Of a stretch of 64,000 nt of DNA, positions 28,101-36,149 are shown piece by piece. Position numbers and translations under genes: made by a program. How positions within the stretch are numbered: position 1 is the first letter of the stretch; each line of letters starts with the position of its first letter. This DNA comes from CAZNXJ01 sp964577115. Lineage in GTDB: Bacteria; Planctomycetota; Planctomycetia; Pirellulales; Pirellulaceae. Below the pieces are notes generated by a model. The model made no database searches. It was not told the origin of the DNA and saw nothing but the letters and a program-made list of their open reading frames with translations. Location: NCBI GenBank assembly GCA_964577115.1, contig CAZNXJ010000003.1, positions 1-64,000 of the forward strand, given 5' to 3'.

Positions 28101-28820
28101 CAACGGACCGCCCGGTTCGGTTAGCTGTTCGAGCACCGACGGGCCGGTGACAATGCTGCTGAACAGCCGCGCGGTCATTTGGCGCGGATCGCGATAGTAC
28201 GGGCTGATGCCGTCGTCGGGATCGCGCTCCAGCTGAGCGACAAGTGTGCCGTCGACCGTCCGGCCGCGACGCCGATCCCACCAGGCGCGTGCGGCGGAGA
28301 GCACCGAGTTGCCCGAATTCCAGCGATACAGCTTGCCGTCCGGCGTCACGAAATACCACTGATCGCCGTGGCCTCGCAGCCATCGCTCCTTGCGCCCGCC
28401 CCAGTTTTCGTGATAGTCGCCCGTGTAGAAGAGACCCAGTCGATCGCCCATCTGGCGCGTCTTGAGGTACTCGCGGCGCGCCTTCATTTCCGGATCGGCC
28501 GCGGCCTGTTCGGCCGTCGGCATCGTCTCCACCTCGTCGCGCGGGCGGACTTGCCGCAATAGCTTCTCGGTCATCAGCCGGTAGCGCTGGTCATCGACCG
28601 AACAGCCCGGCCAGCTGATCACCACGAACTGCTCGTGGACGAAATGCTTGCCGAACCATTCGAGCACGCGCGTTTCGGGGAAGTCGGACGGCAGCCAATC
28701 GCGCACGTCGTTCTTCATATCCTGTAGCGCCAGGCGCGAACCGCGCAAAGCGAACGGGACAAGAAAGAAAACGATGCACAGTACCAGCAGAGAATGTCGC
28801 TGGAAGAAAGTTGTCTTCAT
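25173..28820 (-). CDS. Large MMPL/RND-family transporter
   Basis: The 1215-residue protein has the two-fold RND layout. It starts with one membrane helix (LLVLCIVFFLVPFAL) and a very large periplasmic loop of about 400 residues. A block of helices follows (LVGFCIAIGLGLSLLCLRSI onward, with VYVLGISGAVHIVNYYRD). The second half repeats this pattern, with a helix at LVATACVLLMVALGLGIP, another periplasmic domain, and a final helix block containing DIGSMMTASVAMGIAVDDTI, where the paired acidic residues resemble the proton-relay site. Members move lipids or other hydrophobic cargo (MmpL, HpnN). It is convergent with the ketosynthase-like gene (66-bp gap); association with lipid genes suggests a lipid substrate. 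Confidence 0.85.
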   Translation of the reverse strand: MKTTFFQRHSLLVLCIVFFLVPFALRGSRLALQDMKNDVRDWLPSDFPETRVLEWFGKHFVHEQFVVISWPGCSVDDQRYRLMTEKLLRQVRPRDEVETMPTAEQAAADPEMKARREYLKTRQMGDRLGLFYTGDYHENWGGRKERWLRGHGDQWYFVTPDGKLYRWNSGNSVLSAARAWWDRRRGRTVDGTLVAQLERDPDDGISPYYRDPRQMTARLFSSIVTGPSVLEQLTEPGGPLWPYGDIPEADKPRIARTEALQRLSGNLFGPPLHEDFDWTSETLANRLPKYRLDEMPRDWQVQFDAFVARLVDEQYAGDVERLAKAPYAERQQHWEAAFAELGVAPPAPQTCIVATISPAGKADLRRVVGRPLLGRPRGQLLAVAEECGITTGDDGELRLGGPPVDNVAIDEEGSITLVRLVGFCIAIGLGLSLLCLRSILVTIMVFLVGGISAVTSLSLVHWSGWTLDAVLMSMPSLVYVLGISGAVHIVNYYRDSCHEHGPRGAPTEALRMGWGPCSLAAFTTALGLASLYASNLMPIKKFGLFSALGVLATLALLFTYLPAALQLWPPGYHRRKRRQSDAPTRLTNFWLSFGRKIVRHHNLVATACVLLMVALGLGIPNINTSVQLLKLFDQNAKIIRDYRWMEQNLGELVPMEVVLRVHPRALRPTTEELLNQETPDPENRFQLTLLERMELARRVQRAIEQEFGPEGRGIVGRGMSAATFGPPVPSAAQGSWAGRTRNIINAKLESNYEQLIATDYLRIDTAREQKGSELWRISLRLGALNDVDYGMFVHELKDVVEPILAAYRARDEVLRAIAARRADTEDADLGFLRARIAVLGASDPLAHKSPAAEAQAIPLRTVAATSSSDTSDISRIDQSHLFVKTLGELLVDAGFHGPYRVDWVHPDEMPLTRDELREGLKAYDCVLLVANNAGYDVDFLRAEAATFVDVRDHQYPAPDAPTAADRNADIQAVYTGVVPVVYKAQRTLLTSLIDSIGWAFVMIATVMMLLLRTGPLRPLGLLNVRGGLLSMIPNVFPVVTIFGAMGHLGIAVDIGSMMTASVAMGIAVDDTIHFLTWFRSGLRQGLDRAGAIELAYERCASAMTATTLIGGLGLSVFFLSTFTPTQRFGALMLTLLTAALFGDLIFLPALLAGPLGRCFQPKRTATPASAASQEVFRVIDPRFPDTGHAPLTPPHYLDNGNVPRSDHEPNIPRSP

Positions 28821-28928
28821 GACAGCCGTCGGCCTTCCGTGCTCGAAGCAAAGGGATCCATGCGCTGCTTCGCGTGTCGTCCAAGAGTACCGGAGGAGGC
28901 CCTATCGGGTAAACGCCAGAAGAACCGG

Positions 28929-29105
28929 ATGAAGGCGCAAGGTAGGCAAAAAGAACACAAAAAGAGAGAAAACCGAATGTCGGGCAAAAGGGCGTAAAGA
29001 GGGAAGGCCAGGAAGCGTGAGGAGCCTGCGCAGTCGGCGGTCTGCCCACGTTCTTCATGCTTTCTCCTTCTGCCTTTTCTGCCTCCCCTCTTCCGCCTTC
29101 CTCAT
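28929..29105. repeat. Long imperfect inverted repeat, purine/pyrimidine arms
   Basis: The arms are about 46 bp each (28929-28974 and 29060-29105) around an 85-bp centre. The left arm is almost all purine and the right arm almost all pyrimidine. Read as reverse complement, the right arm matches the left in blocks: ATGA, AAGGCG, AAG, AGGCA and AAAAG. It fills most of the 360-bp gap between the divergent MMPL and transaldolase genes, so it is not a simple end-of-gene terminator. No gene is seen in this gap. Confidence 0.55.
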
Positions 29106-29180
29106 TTATCCCTCATCTTTAACTTGCTGAACGGATGGCGCTGCGTTTCGCTGCTGAATAGATCCGAGGAGAGCAATCTG

Positions 29181-30242
29181 ATGTCGAAATCGCTGCAGAG
29201 CTTGATCGCGTGCGGAACGAAATTGTGGCTCGATTCGATCGACCCCGAGTTGGTGCAGTCGAATCGTGCCTGGGGCGCGACAGGCGCGACGTCGAATCCG
29301 ATCATCGTTGCCGACCTGCTGAAGACCGGGCGCTTCGATGATCAAATCGAACAGTTGCTCGACGAAGGGCGGTCCGACGAGGACATCGCGTGGACCATGA
29401 CCGATCGGCTTGTTCGGCAAGCGCAGGAGGTGTTTCATCCTGTGTGGGTCGAGACGAAAGGGGACGATGGGTACGTCAGCTTCGAGCTGGACCCGTTGCT
29501 GGAAGATGCCGAGCTGGGGCCGAGCCACGACGAGCGAGTGCGGCGCTACATCGAGCTAGGCAAGCAATGGTCGGCGGGGCACGACAACCGCATGATCAAA
29601 GTCCCGGCAACTCCGGCTGGGCTCGATGCCCTGGAAGAGCTGGCCGCGGCCGGAGTGCCTCTGAACGTGACACTCATCTTTACTCAGCGGCAGTACCATG
29701 CCGCGCGCGAAGCCGTCTGGCGCGGGGCGCAGCGGCTCGCGTCACTCGACCGCTTCAAGAGCGTCTATAGCATCTTTGTTTCGCGGCTCGACGTGTACAC
29801 GGAAAAAGCGGTGCCCGAACTTTCGCCGGCGGCGCAGGGCCAGGTGGGCATCGTAAACGCCAAGCGCCTGTGGGCGGACAACGCCGAGTTCTGGAAGCAG
29901 CACCCAACGCCGCTCCGCCAGGAAATCGTCTTCGCCAGCACGGGCACGAAGAAGCCCGAAGACAAACCGTGGAAGTATGTCGAGGCCTTTGCGGGGAGTG
30001 ATATTCAGACGAACCCGCCGGCGACCAACACCGCCGTCTCCGAATCGGGGCTCACGTTTACGCGCCAGGTCGACAAGCTGCCTCCGCAAGAGGTGCTCGA
30101 CGAAATCGACCGTCTTGTCGATTTCCAGCGGCTCGAAGAGGTCCTCATGGACGAAGGCGTGCGCAAGTTTGCCGAGCCTCAGAAAGCGCTGCTGAAGTTG
30201 ATTCGGGAAAAGCGCATGGCGCTGAGCGACAGTTCGCGCTAA
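29181..30242 (+). CDS. tal: Transaldolase
   Basis: A 353-residue class I aldolase of the pentose phosphate pathway, transferring a dihydroxyacetone unit between sedoheptulose-7-phosphate and glyceraldehyde-3-phosphate. The N-terminus has KLWLDSIDPELV and GATSNPIIV, where the conserved Asp and Asn-Pro lie. The Schiff-base lysine is in NRMIKVPATPAGLDAL, followed by GVPLNVTLIFTQRQY. SIFVSRLDVYTEKAVPEL and a late region with FASTGTKKPEDKPWKYVE match the longer Tal type. I start at ATG 29181 because GGAGAG lies just upstream and family similarity begins there; the frame is open from 29124. It stands alone, convergent with the kinase gene. Confidence 0.93.
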   Translation: MSKSLQSLIACGTKLWLDSIDPELVQSNRAWGATGATSNPIIVADLLKTGRFDDQIEQLLDEGRSDEDIAWTMTDRLVRQAQEVFHPVWVETKGDDGYVSFELDPLLEDAELGPSHDERVRRYIELGKQWSAGHDNRMIKVPATPAGLDALEELAAAGVPLNVTLIFTQRQYHAAREAVWRGAQRLASLDRFKSVYSIFVSRLDVYTEKAVPELSPAAQGQVGIVNAKRLWADNAEFWKQHPTPLRQEIVFASTGTKKPEDKPWKYVEAFAGSDIQTNPPATNTAVSESGLTFTRQVDKLPPQEVLDEIDRLVDFQRLEEVLMDEGVRKFAEPQKALLKLIREKRMALSDSSR

Positions 30243-30276
30243 TCGTGCCGCACTGCACAACCGAGCGGCGACGGAG

Positions 30277-33200
30277 CTATTCGGCACCCGCAGGTACGAT
30301 CGTTCGCGCGATGCGGAAGCCAACCGTCTCGTCGCCTTGCTCGGCGCGGAGCTCACCGCGAACCGCCGAGTGGACGTCGCTGATAAATTCCTTAAACGAG
30401 CCGCCACGCAGCTCGCGCAGCGCACCTCGGCGGTTGTCGGCCCCGTCGAGCACGTGGCCGTCCGTGCCGGGCTCGGGCGTGTCGAGCTTCCAGTCGTGGC
30501 ACCATTCGATGGAATTGCCGATCACGTCGAACAGGCCGAAGTCATTGGGTTTCAGCAGGCCGACAGGCCACGTCGCGTCGCGCGCATTGTCGGCTGTCCA
30601 GGCGTAGTTGGCGGCGAGCTGAATGTCGCCGAACGGCCGCAGGGACTCGGTCCCCGCGCGGCACGCATATTCCCACTCGCCGACCGTCGGCAGGCGATAT
30701 CCGGGCAGATCCAGCTTCTTCGGATCGATCAGCAGCGGTTCGAAGCGAGCGTACATTTCCTCGATGCGATCGATCGGTGGATAACATTGCTGCTCGTCGG
30801 TCAGGCCCTCTTTTTGTCCGAGCCAATAGCAGTAGGCCGCGGCTTCGAACCAGGTGATGTCGACGATCGGATGCTTCGGGTCGCGGCTGCCGCGGCGGTT
30901 GAGTTGCCGCCGCTCGAGATCTTCGCGAAGCAGCTTCAGGTGCTGGGCCGTTTGCTTGTCCCCTGCCTGTTCGGCTGCTTCGATCCGCCTGGCCAGATCC
31001 TCGAGCCGCTCGGTTTCATAGCGGTGGAAATCGCCCACCGTGACTTCTCGCGTCGAGATGGCGAAGCGCCGAGGCAAGCGGCGCAGATGGATTTGCTGGA
31101 CGTCCAGGGTGCTCGACGTACCCGGCTCGGCGCCCATCCGGAAGGAATCGACCGGGCCGAGCACCACGAGCTTGTGCCCCATCGGGCCCGTGGTCCAGCA
31201 CGGTTCGTCCGACTCGGCCACGATGTTGTCGCCGGAGTGCGAATCGTCCAGTGTTTCGGTGAATCCCCAGCGGTCGAGCAGCCAACGACTGGCGGAATGG
31301 ACGGCGGGATGCGGATGCGTCGCGTAGATTTCCGTGAGCTGCGGGAGGAGCGCGCCTCGTTCGCTGACATAAAGTTGTCCGGGATCGAATTGGCCGAGAG
31401 CGAGCAGAAGCCCGGCGATTTCGAGCGGCGCGCCGTCGCGGTGGATCTGGGTCAAATGCTCCTTGATGAGACCGGGATCGACGCCGACGGCGCCAAGCCG
31501 GTGGAGGATCCAGTTGCGAATGGCCGGCTCGCGGTTCTCCCCGAGCCGTTTCCAGACCCGGTCCGGACGGCCCAAAGCCAGCAGCGCGACTTCGGCATTG
31601 GCAACCTGGCTAGCGGACCATGCTGTTGGGGAGGATTCGGATTCGTCACCGGCGCGCGACACGGCGAGCAGCGGCTCGATGGCCTCGATCGGTCGGCGCT
31701 GGAGCTGTCGAAGCAGCTCGGCCAATTGCGCCGGCTCGCCATTGAGGACGAGTGGAATCAGGGTATTCAGGTCGTCCGCATACAAGTCGGCGAGCACGGC
31801 GGCGGCGATGGTGCGCTTGTCGTCGTTTTCCCCCGAGGAGAACTCTTGTTCGAGTAACGGGCGCAGGACGTTCTTGACGGGGGCCAGCGCTTGGACCCAC
31901 TGCTGGATCGCGACGCGGTTTTCGGTGACGAGCTGCCCCACGACGTCGGCGGCGACCTGCGGCCAGCGCTCGGAGTCCGGATCGTACAGCGCGAGTCCGC
32001 ATGCAGCGCGGAAGCGGCTCGCCTTCGGCTGGCTGCCATCGGTCGCGGTTTGCCAGAGTGTGTCGAGCTGCGCGGTGACGTGCGGGGCCAATGTTTCCCG
32101 CAGGACGAGGAACTCGTCAGGGTCCGCGCGAAGCATGTCTTCGAGGAGGCTCGCGGTGAAATCAGCGAACTTGGGTTGCTCGGGATCTCCCAGCGCCATC
32201 ATGGCGATGCGTAGCCGAGTCAGTTCGCTCGGTGCCGAAGACTTCGTCAGTTGTTCCGAGATATGCGGCAGCACTTCGCGGCGGAACGGCTCAAGGTTGC
32301 TCAGCAGATACGTGACGGATTGCGGCGATGCGGTACGCAGCGCGTCGACCTGAGCGAGTGTCCGCAGCCATTGCTGGCGGCGGCCGTCGAGGTAGAGGAA
32401 CGTCGAGATGCCGAGCCCGGTGCTGAGTGTCAGGAATACGGTGACGAGCAGGCTGGCGACGAGCCGGTTCCGCCGCGCCCAGCGCCATGTCCGGCCGACC
32501 ACGCCGATTGGTCGCGAAAGGATGGGTTCGCCGCGCTGATAGCGCTGTAGTTCGGCGGCTAAATCGCCTGCCTCTGCGAACCGTTCATCGGGGTTTTTGG
32601 CGAGGCATTTCGCGCAGATTGTTTCCAGATCCTTGGGGATGGACGAATCGATCTGGCGCAGCGGCCGAGCGTCTCGCTCGCGGATCTGCATCAGCACTTC
32701 GGTCAGTGTGCCCTGGAACGGCAGGACGCCGGTCAGCATCTCGTCGAACATGACGCCGAGGCTCCAGACGTCCGACCGCCGGTCGGCCTGATAGCTGCGC
32801 CCGGCCGCCTGCTCGGGGCTCATATAGGCTGGCGTTCCCATGATGGCGCCTTCGAGCGTCTGGCGGATTTCACCGTCGTCGCGCCGCGCACATCCGAAGT
32901 CGGTAATGTGCGGCTCGCCGCGCGCATCGATCAGCACGTTGTCGGGCTTCATGTCGCGATGCACGATCCCCTGCTGATGCGCGTAGTGCAGGGCGGAGGC
33001 GAGTTTTTCGAGAATCTCGACGGCGCGATCCGGCGACATTTTTCCTTCGCGCCGCAGCACGCGTTTGAGCGACTTGCCCTCGATGTACTGAAACGCGATA
33101 TAGATGATGTCGTCGATTTGTCCGAATTCGTACACGGGCACGATATTCGGATGGCGCAGTTGAGCGGCCGCGCGGGCTTCGCGCAGGAAGCGAGCTCGAT

Positions 33201-33756
33201 CGGAAGGGGTGGCGAAGATACCTGTCTTGGCCACTTTCAGCGCAACCTGGCGATCGAGCTGCGGATCGTGCGCGAGATAGACCGTGCCGAAGGCGCCTTC
33301 GCCCAACACCCGTTCGATTTCGAACCGGCCGAGCCGTTTGAAGTATTGCTTCGACTTGCGCCGCTTGTTGAAAGCCCCGGCATCCTGTGTCTGCATTTCG
33401 GCGGTGGCTTCCGTACCAGCCGAGCCGCCGTCGGAACCGGCCGAACCGCTGTCGGACGGTTGTTCGGTCGCCCAAGTCATGTCGACCGCGGGCGGATCCG
33501 TTTGGTGGGTGAGAGGCGCGCGCGCCGTCTTTTCCTGGTCGGCGGCGAAGTGTAGGGTGGGTTGAGTGGTCGGATCGGCTGCTTGTTCGGATCGGCTCGG
33601 GCCGCTTGCCGCGTCGTTCGCGGTACCATCGCTGGTGGGCGAAGCTGGTTGAGCCGGCGCGATGGGACCGTGCTGTCCGGGCGTATATTGGACCGTGAGG
33701 TCGTCGTCGCCGCGGACGGTTTTTCGAGTTCCGGTGTCGCTTTTTTCAGCCGACAT
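30277..33756 (-). CDS. Ser/Thr protein kinase with C-terminal FGE-like domain
   Basis: An 1159-residue membrane-anchored signalling protein. Residues 1-140 are low-complexity, Thr/Ala/Gly-rich. The kinase domain runs from about 144 to 410: glycine loop LGEGAFGTVY, lysine in VALKVAK, catalytic IVHRDMKPDN, DFGCARR and MSPEQAAG. A membrane helix follows (VASLLVTVFLTLSTGLGIST, about 432). Residues about 460-840 look like alpha-helical repeats. The C-terminus (about 850-1159) resembles the FGE/sulfatase-modifying-factor fold, with YRLPTVGEWEYACRAGTESL, DVIGNSIEWCHDW and LRGGSFKEFISD. The last motif lacks the cysteine pair of true formylglycine-generating enzymes, so it may be a binding domain. This architecture is typical of Planctomycetes; its target is unknown. 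Confidence 0.92.
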   Translation of the reverse strand: MSAEKSDTGTRKTVRGDDDLTVQYTPGQHGPIAPAQPASPTSDGTANDAASGPSRSEQAADPTTQPTLHFAADQEKTARAPLTHQTDPPAVDMTWATEQPSDSGSAGSDGGSAGTEATAEMQTQDAGAFNKRRKSKQYFKRLGRFEIERVLGEGAFGTVYLAHDPQLDRQVALKVAKTGIFATPSDRARFLREARAAAQLRHPNIVPVYEFGQIDDIIYIAFQYIEGKSLKRVLRREGKMSPDRAVEILEKLASALHYAHQQGIVHRDMKPDNVLIDARGEPHITDFGCARRDDGEIRQTLEGAIMGTPAYMSPEQAAGRSYQADRRSDVWSLGVMFDEMLTGVLPFQGTLTEVLMQIRERDARPLRQIDSSIPKDLETICAKCLAKNPDERFAEAGDLAAELQRYQRGEPILSRPIGVVGRTWRWARRNRLVASLLVTVFLTLSTGLGISTFLYLDGRRQQWLRTLAQVDALRTASPQSVTYLLSNLEPFRREVLPHISEQLTKSSAPSELTRLRIAMMALGDPEQPKFADFTASLLEDMLRADPDEFLVLRETLAPHVTAQLDTLWQTATDGSQPKASRFRAACGLALYDPDSERWPQVAADVVGQLVTENRVAIQQWVQALAPVKNVLRPLLEQEFSSGENDDKRTIAAAVLADLYADDLNTLIPLVLNGEPAQLAELLRQLQRRPIEAIEPLLAVSRAGDESESSPTAWSASQVANAEVALLALGRPDRVWKRLGENREPAIRNWILHRLGAVGVDPGLIKEHLTQIHRDGAPLEIAGLLLALGQFDPGQLYVSERGALLPQLTEIYATHPHPAVHSASRWLLDRWGFTETLDDSHSGDNIVAESDEPCWTTGPMGHKLVVLGPVDSFRMGAEPGTSSTLDVQQIHLRRLPRRFAISTREVTVGDFHRYETERLEDLARRIEAAEQAGDKQTAQHLKLLREDLERRQLNRRGSRDPKHPIVDITWFEAAAYCYWLGQKEGLTDEQQCYPPIDRIEEMYARFEPLLIDPKKLDLPGYRLPTVGEWEYACRAGTESLRPFGDIQLAANYAWTADNARDATWPVGLLKPNDFGLFDVIGNSIEWCHDWKLDTPEPGTDGHVLDGADNRRGALRELRGGSFKEFISDVHSAVRGELRAEQGDETVGFRIARTIVPAGAE

Positions 33757-33829
33757 CCGCTCACGCCCTTTCGTTGGTGTCCGTCGACGCCGTCATTTCG
33801 TGGCCGCCTGGCGGAGCCGGCCGTTCCCT

Positions 33830-33835
33830 ATTATG
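33830..33835 (-). promoter_or_regulatory. Possible -10 element of kinase gene
   Basis: On the minus strand this reads CATAAT, 73 bp before the kinase start at 33756. No clear -35 box is visible. Confidence 0.2.
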
Positions 33836-33927
33836 TCAGATTCTGCGGGGCCGCAAAGCAATTCCCTCAGGCTGTTCTTCCACGCGACGTGGATGCCGCC
33901 TGACTCGTCAACGAGATATTCGTCTGT

Positions 33928-33933
33928 TAGGAT
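33928..33933 (+). promoter_or_regulatory. Possible -10 element of SEC-C gene
   Basis: TAGGAT lies 80 bp before the ATG at 34014 in the divergent gap. The support is weak, without a -35 box. Confidence 0.2.
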
Positions 33934-34013
33934 GCCCGGTTTATGGCGATCGCCACACGCGGGGTAATTGCCGTGCCTCGTACCCCAGCGACTCCGAAGG
34001 AAGGTCCCGATCG

Positions 34014-36125
34014 ATGGAAATGGATCTCTATAGTGCGTGTCCTTGCGGCTCGGGCAAGAAGATTAAATTCTGCTGCCCTCGCGAACACGTCAATGATTAT
34101 CTAAAAGTCTTCGAGCTCATCGAGGCCCAGCAGTTTGCCGCGGCGTCGGAGCTGACCGACCGGCTCGTCAGCAAGGCGCCGAACCAGATCTGTTTCCTTG
34201 CGCTGAAGGCGACCTTCCTCGACCCGTCGGATGAAGCCGAAACCCGGCGCATGGGCGAGCAGCTCGACGCCGTCGCACCGCAGCATCCCATCGCGCACGC
34301 CGCGCACGCGGTGATTGCCCTGTATGACGGCGACCTTGCCGAAGCAATTCAGCGGATCCAGAACAGTATCGAACGGCTGGAGAACGCTGTGCCGTCACTG
34401 CTGCTGACGGCCCTCTCGATGACGGCGAATGTAGCGCTCCAAAAGGAGCTGTTCTTCACGGCGGTGGCGCACGCGTCGTACGTTCAGATGCTAACCAAGG
34501 CACGTCACTCGGCCAGCGGCCAGTTGCTCCACTACATTCGCACGCAGTCCAATCTCCCGTCGGTCGCGGCGTCCAATCTGCTTGACCGGCTCAAGATCGA
34601 ATTGGGGGACGGCGTTCCCGCGCGCCTCGCGGCGCTCGTCATGCGCGGCAAGTGGCGCGTCGCGCGGGCCGAGGCCGAACGGCTGCTCGAACAGCAGCCT
34701 CAGAATGCAGGGGCGCTCGGCATTCTGGCGATCGTCACCGGCAGTCTCGGGGATGAGGCCGCGGCGGCGGACTACTGGAGGCGGCTTGGCGAGCTACCGG
34801 AGATTTCCGACGAATTGGCGACTGACGCCCTGATCCTCGCTAACTGCGTTTCGGTTGCGACGTCGCGCATGTATGTGCCGCTGATGGTGCGCACGATGAC
34901 GCTGAAGGACGTGGACGGCGCGATGGAACGCTTGCTGTCGCACCCTCGAGCGCAGTCGCGGAACCAGCCGCGGTACCCCTCAGATAGTCCACCCCCGAAG
35001 GCGACGTTCGTGATCTGGGACCGCGAGCTCGGCGAAGCAAGCGATTCACCGGTCGCAGCGGACCTGCCGAGGTTCGTTTGTGCGCTGCGCGTCTTTGGCC
35101 GCGAGACGGATCGCGACGCCCGCATCGAGATCAGTTTCAGCCAGTCCGACGAATCGCGCCTCGAAGCGACGATCAGTGAACTGCTGGGCGAGACGGTTAC
35201 GCTCGACGGTGAGAACGAGGCTATCGGTCATGAAACGTGGTTCGGTGACACGTTGCTGCGAGAACTCCGTTTCCACCCGAATACGCCGATGGAAACGAGG
35301 GCGCGCGTGGGCAATGAAATTGTTCAGCAGGCTGCCTTCACGCGCTTTCTCGAAATCCCCAATCCCATGCTCCAGGATAAGACGCCGCTGGAGTGTGTTG
35401 GCCTTGCCGAAATGCGGCGACCTTTGATGGCGGTCACGTTGTGGCTCGAAACCTCCGACTCATTCCAGTACCTCGTGGAAGGCTGGAACGAGCTTTGGGA
35501 GCGGTTGCAGCTGTCGCGCCCGATCAGCGTCACATCGATCGACGAGCTCGCGCGGCTCAGCGAGACCCATCTGGTGCGCATTAATGTGAGCGAGTTGTCT
35601 GACGAACTGCTGGGCAGTCTGATCGAGCGACTGCTCAATATTCGGCAGCCGAACGCACTGATCCGAGCCTGCGAAGAGTACGTGCGACGCCCGCACCTTC
35701 GCGCCGAGGAGGATCTGTCGCCGCTTTTCGCGATCCTCGAAACCGTCACGCGGACGCCTCAGGCCAGTCTCCGCTGGACCGAAGAAGCGGTTGCGTGGTG
35801 CCGTGAACGCCAGTTGCCAGAAGGACGCTGGCTCGTACGGAAGTTCCCGCACCTGGTGATGCTCGGAAGGAGCGATGAAGCGCGGGCCCTGGTGGAACGC
35901 ATTATGTCGCGGCACAGCCGTGAACCGGGAGTGCTCGAGGATCTGCGCGAAGTGTTTGTCGAGTTCGGTATCCTCACTCCAGAAGGTCAGCCGACGCAGC
36001 AGTTCCAAGCGGCTCGAGAAGCGACGGGCGAGTCCTCGGGCGGTATCTGGACACCCGATCAGGGCGACCCCGCGGCACCGGCGGCGCCCTCCGAATCGAA
36101 GCTCTGGGTGCCGGGCATGGATTAA
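34014..36125 (+). CDS. SEC-C motif protein with helical repeats
   Basis: The product is about 703 residues. It begins almost directly with a SEC-C zinc motif, YSACPCGSGKKIKFCC, at about residues 5-20. SEC-C modules bind zinc and occur at the C-terminus of SecA and in many uncharacterised proteins. The rest is largely alpha-helical with TPR-like stretches (FELIEAQQFAAASELTDRLV, GDLAEAIQRIQNSIERLENA), and I recognise no catalytic domain. I chose the ATG at 34014 because an AAGGAAGG site lies 8-9 nt upstream and the SEC-C motif follows at once; the open frame from 33774 adds 80 unconvincing residues. It diverges from the kinase gene and precedes ribD by 24 bp. Function unknown. Confidence 0.8.
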   Translation: MEMDLYSACPCGSGKKIKFCCPREHVNDYLKVFELIEAQQFAAASELTDRLVSKAPNQICFLALKATFLDPSDEAETRRMGEQLDAVAPQHPIAHAAHAVIALYDGDLAEAIQRIQNSIERLENAVPSLLLTALSMTANVALQKELFFTAVAHASYVQMLTKARHSASGQLLHYIRTQSNLPSVAASNLLDRLKIELGDGVPARLAALVMRGKWRVARAEAERLLEQQPQNAGALGILAIVTGSLGDEAAAADYWRRLGELPEISDELATDALILANCVSVATSRMYVPLMVRTMTLKDVDGAMERLLSHPRAQSRNQPRYPSDSPPPKATFVIWDRELGEASDSPVAADLPRFVCALRVFGRETDRDARIEISFSQSDESRLEATISELLGETVTLDGENEAIGHETWFGDTLLRELRFHPNTPMETRARVGNEIVQQAAFTRFLEIPNPMLQDKTPLECVGLAEMRRPLMAVTLWLETSDSFQYLVEGWNELWERLQLSRPISVTSIDELARLSETHLVRINVSELSDELLGSLIERLLNIRQPNALIRACEEYVRRPHLRAEEDLSPLFAILETVTRTPQASLRWTEEAVAWCRERQLPEGRWLVRKFPHLVMLGRSDEARALVERIMSRHSREPGVLEDLREVFVEFGILTPEGQPTQQFQAAREATGESSGGIWTPDQGDPAAPAAPSESKLWVPGMD

Positions 36126-36149
36126 TTCGCGCCCTGCGCGGTCGCTTGG

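Noticed and set aside
30337..31857. Plus-strand open frame of 506 codons
   Set aside because: Antisense to the C-terminal half of the kinase-FGE fusion, which shows clear domain motifs. Low-complexity composition.
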